Made by a program: the position numbers and the translations under genes. DNA of 5,924 bases from positions 1 to 5,924 of the forward strand of contig JAAZLP010000336.1 of NCBI GenBank assembly GCA_012799265.1, given 5' to 3'. The notes beneath the pieces are model-generated. The model made no database searches, was not told where the DNA came from, and was given only the letters and a program-made list of their open reading frames with translations. Origin of the DNA: Phyllobacteriaceae bacterium. GTDB lineage: Bacteria > Pseudomonadota > Alphaproteobacteria > Rhizobiales > Devosiaceae. Of the stretch, positions 5,349 to 5,924 are shown piece after piece (within the stretch, counting starts at the first letter, position 1; every line of letters begins with the position of its first letter).

Positions 5349-5924
5349 ATGGAATACTGGATCCTTTTTGGTGTTTTCACCGGCCTTATGCTGGTCGGCA
5401 CCCCCATCGCCTTCTGCCTCGGCATCGCCAGTTTCGCGACCGTTATTTACCTCGGGCGTCCGGCAATCGTGGTGTTCCAGCAGCTTAATTCAGGCGTATC
5501 GGCCTTCACGCTGATGGCCATCCCGTTCTTCATCTTTGCCGGCGACCTGATGATGCGTGGCGGGATTGCGGCCCGTATTATTCAGTTTGCCGGAGCGTTG
5601 ATAGGTCATGTCAGGGGCGGCCTCGGTCAGGTCAATGTGGCCGCGTCGACGCTCTTCGGCGGCATTTCCGGTTCTGCTGTCGCCGAGGCCGCAGCTGTGG
5701 GCGGCATCATGATCCCGCAGATGAAGGCGCGTGGCTATGGCGCCGACTATGCGGTCAATGTCACATCAATGGCCGCGCTGATCGCGCTGCTGCTGCCGCC
5801 CAGCCACAACATGATCATCTATTCGCTGTCGGGCGGCGGACGCATCTCGATTGCCGATCTCTTCACTGCAGGCATCATTCCCGGACTGCTGCTGGCTGTG
5901 GCGCTGGGCATCACTGCCTATATC
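5349..5924 (+). CDS. dctM: TRAP transporter large membrane subunit, DctM family (N-terminal part, runs off the window)
   Basis: The frame is open from ATG 5349 to the window end, 192 codons of a family usually about 425 residues long. DctM is the transport channel, an elevator-type membrane protein that moves ligand with sodium ions. The visible part is almost wholly hydrophobic: MEYWILFGVFTGLMLVGTPI, then FTLMAIPFFIFAGDLMMRGG, GGISGSA (104-110), and a hairpin segment PPSHNMIIYS (150-159). GxSGSA is the invariant motif near the ligand and sodium sites. The PPSHNM form differs from the PPSIPM common in sialate and dicarboxylate members and may mark a ligand subgroup. GAGG-like GAGG (5337-5340) inside the dctQ end serves as ribosome site, and only CGC separates the dctQ stop from this start, suggesting translational coupling. 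Confidence 0.94.
   Translation, partial: MEYWILFGVFTGLMLVGTPIAFCLGIASFATVIYLGRPAIVVFQQLNSGVSAFTLMAIPFFIFAGDLMMRGGIAARIIQFAGALIGHVRGGLGQVNVAASTLFGGISGSAVAEAAAVGGIMIPQMKARGYGADYAVNVTSMAALIALLLPPSHNMIIYSLSGGGRISIADLFTAGIIPGLLLAVALGITAYI

Overview
The window looks like chromosome of an alphaproteobacterium of the Hyphomicrobiales type, possibly close to Devosia. This is inferred from the GC-rich coding style, the SucB and LpdA sequences, and TCA-cycle genes next to a TRAP transporter. No tRNA, rRNA, CRISPR array, insertion sequence or phage gene is visible.

The left part (1-3612) is a loosened 2-oxoglutarate dehydrogenase region. It opens with the last 81 codons of sucB (E2 succinyltransferase), closed by a strong UUCG-loop terminator. 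Three small genes follow on the same strand: an unrecognised exported protein with two cysteines (403-852), an exported four-cysteine protein broken by a one-base deletion in a C run (921-1414), and a MAPEG-family membrane protein (1468-1857). A 286-base non-coding stretch rich in inverted repeats (1858-2143) precedes lpdA (E3 dihydrolipoamide dehydrogenase, 2144-3553), which ends at another strong intrinsic terminator. E2 and E3 of one complex are therefore encoded about 1.9 kb apart with a terminator between them, so lpdA probably has its own promoter.

The right part (3613-5924) is a tripartite ATP-independent periplasmic (TRAP) transporter operon: a promoter/operator region with a repeated CATACWAGTT element, a structured leader with two hairpins, dctP (solute-binding protein), a GC-rich intercistronic hairpin without a U-tract, dctQ (small membrane subunit) and the first 192 codons of dctM (large membrane subunit), which runs off the window. 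Motifs in DctP (Arg169, ENN at 208-210) and DctM (PPSHNM at 150-155) suggest a sugar-acid importer; that is inference.

I see no clearly new multi-gene system. The points most worth checking are the frameshifted secreted protein, the dyad-rich interval before lpdA, and the operator and RNA structures of the TRAP operon.
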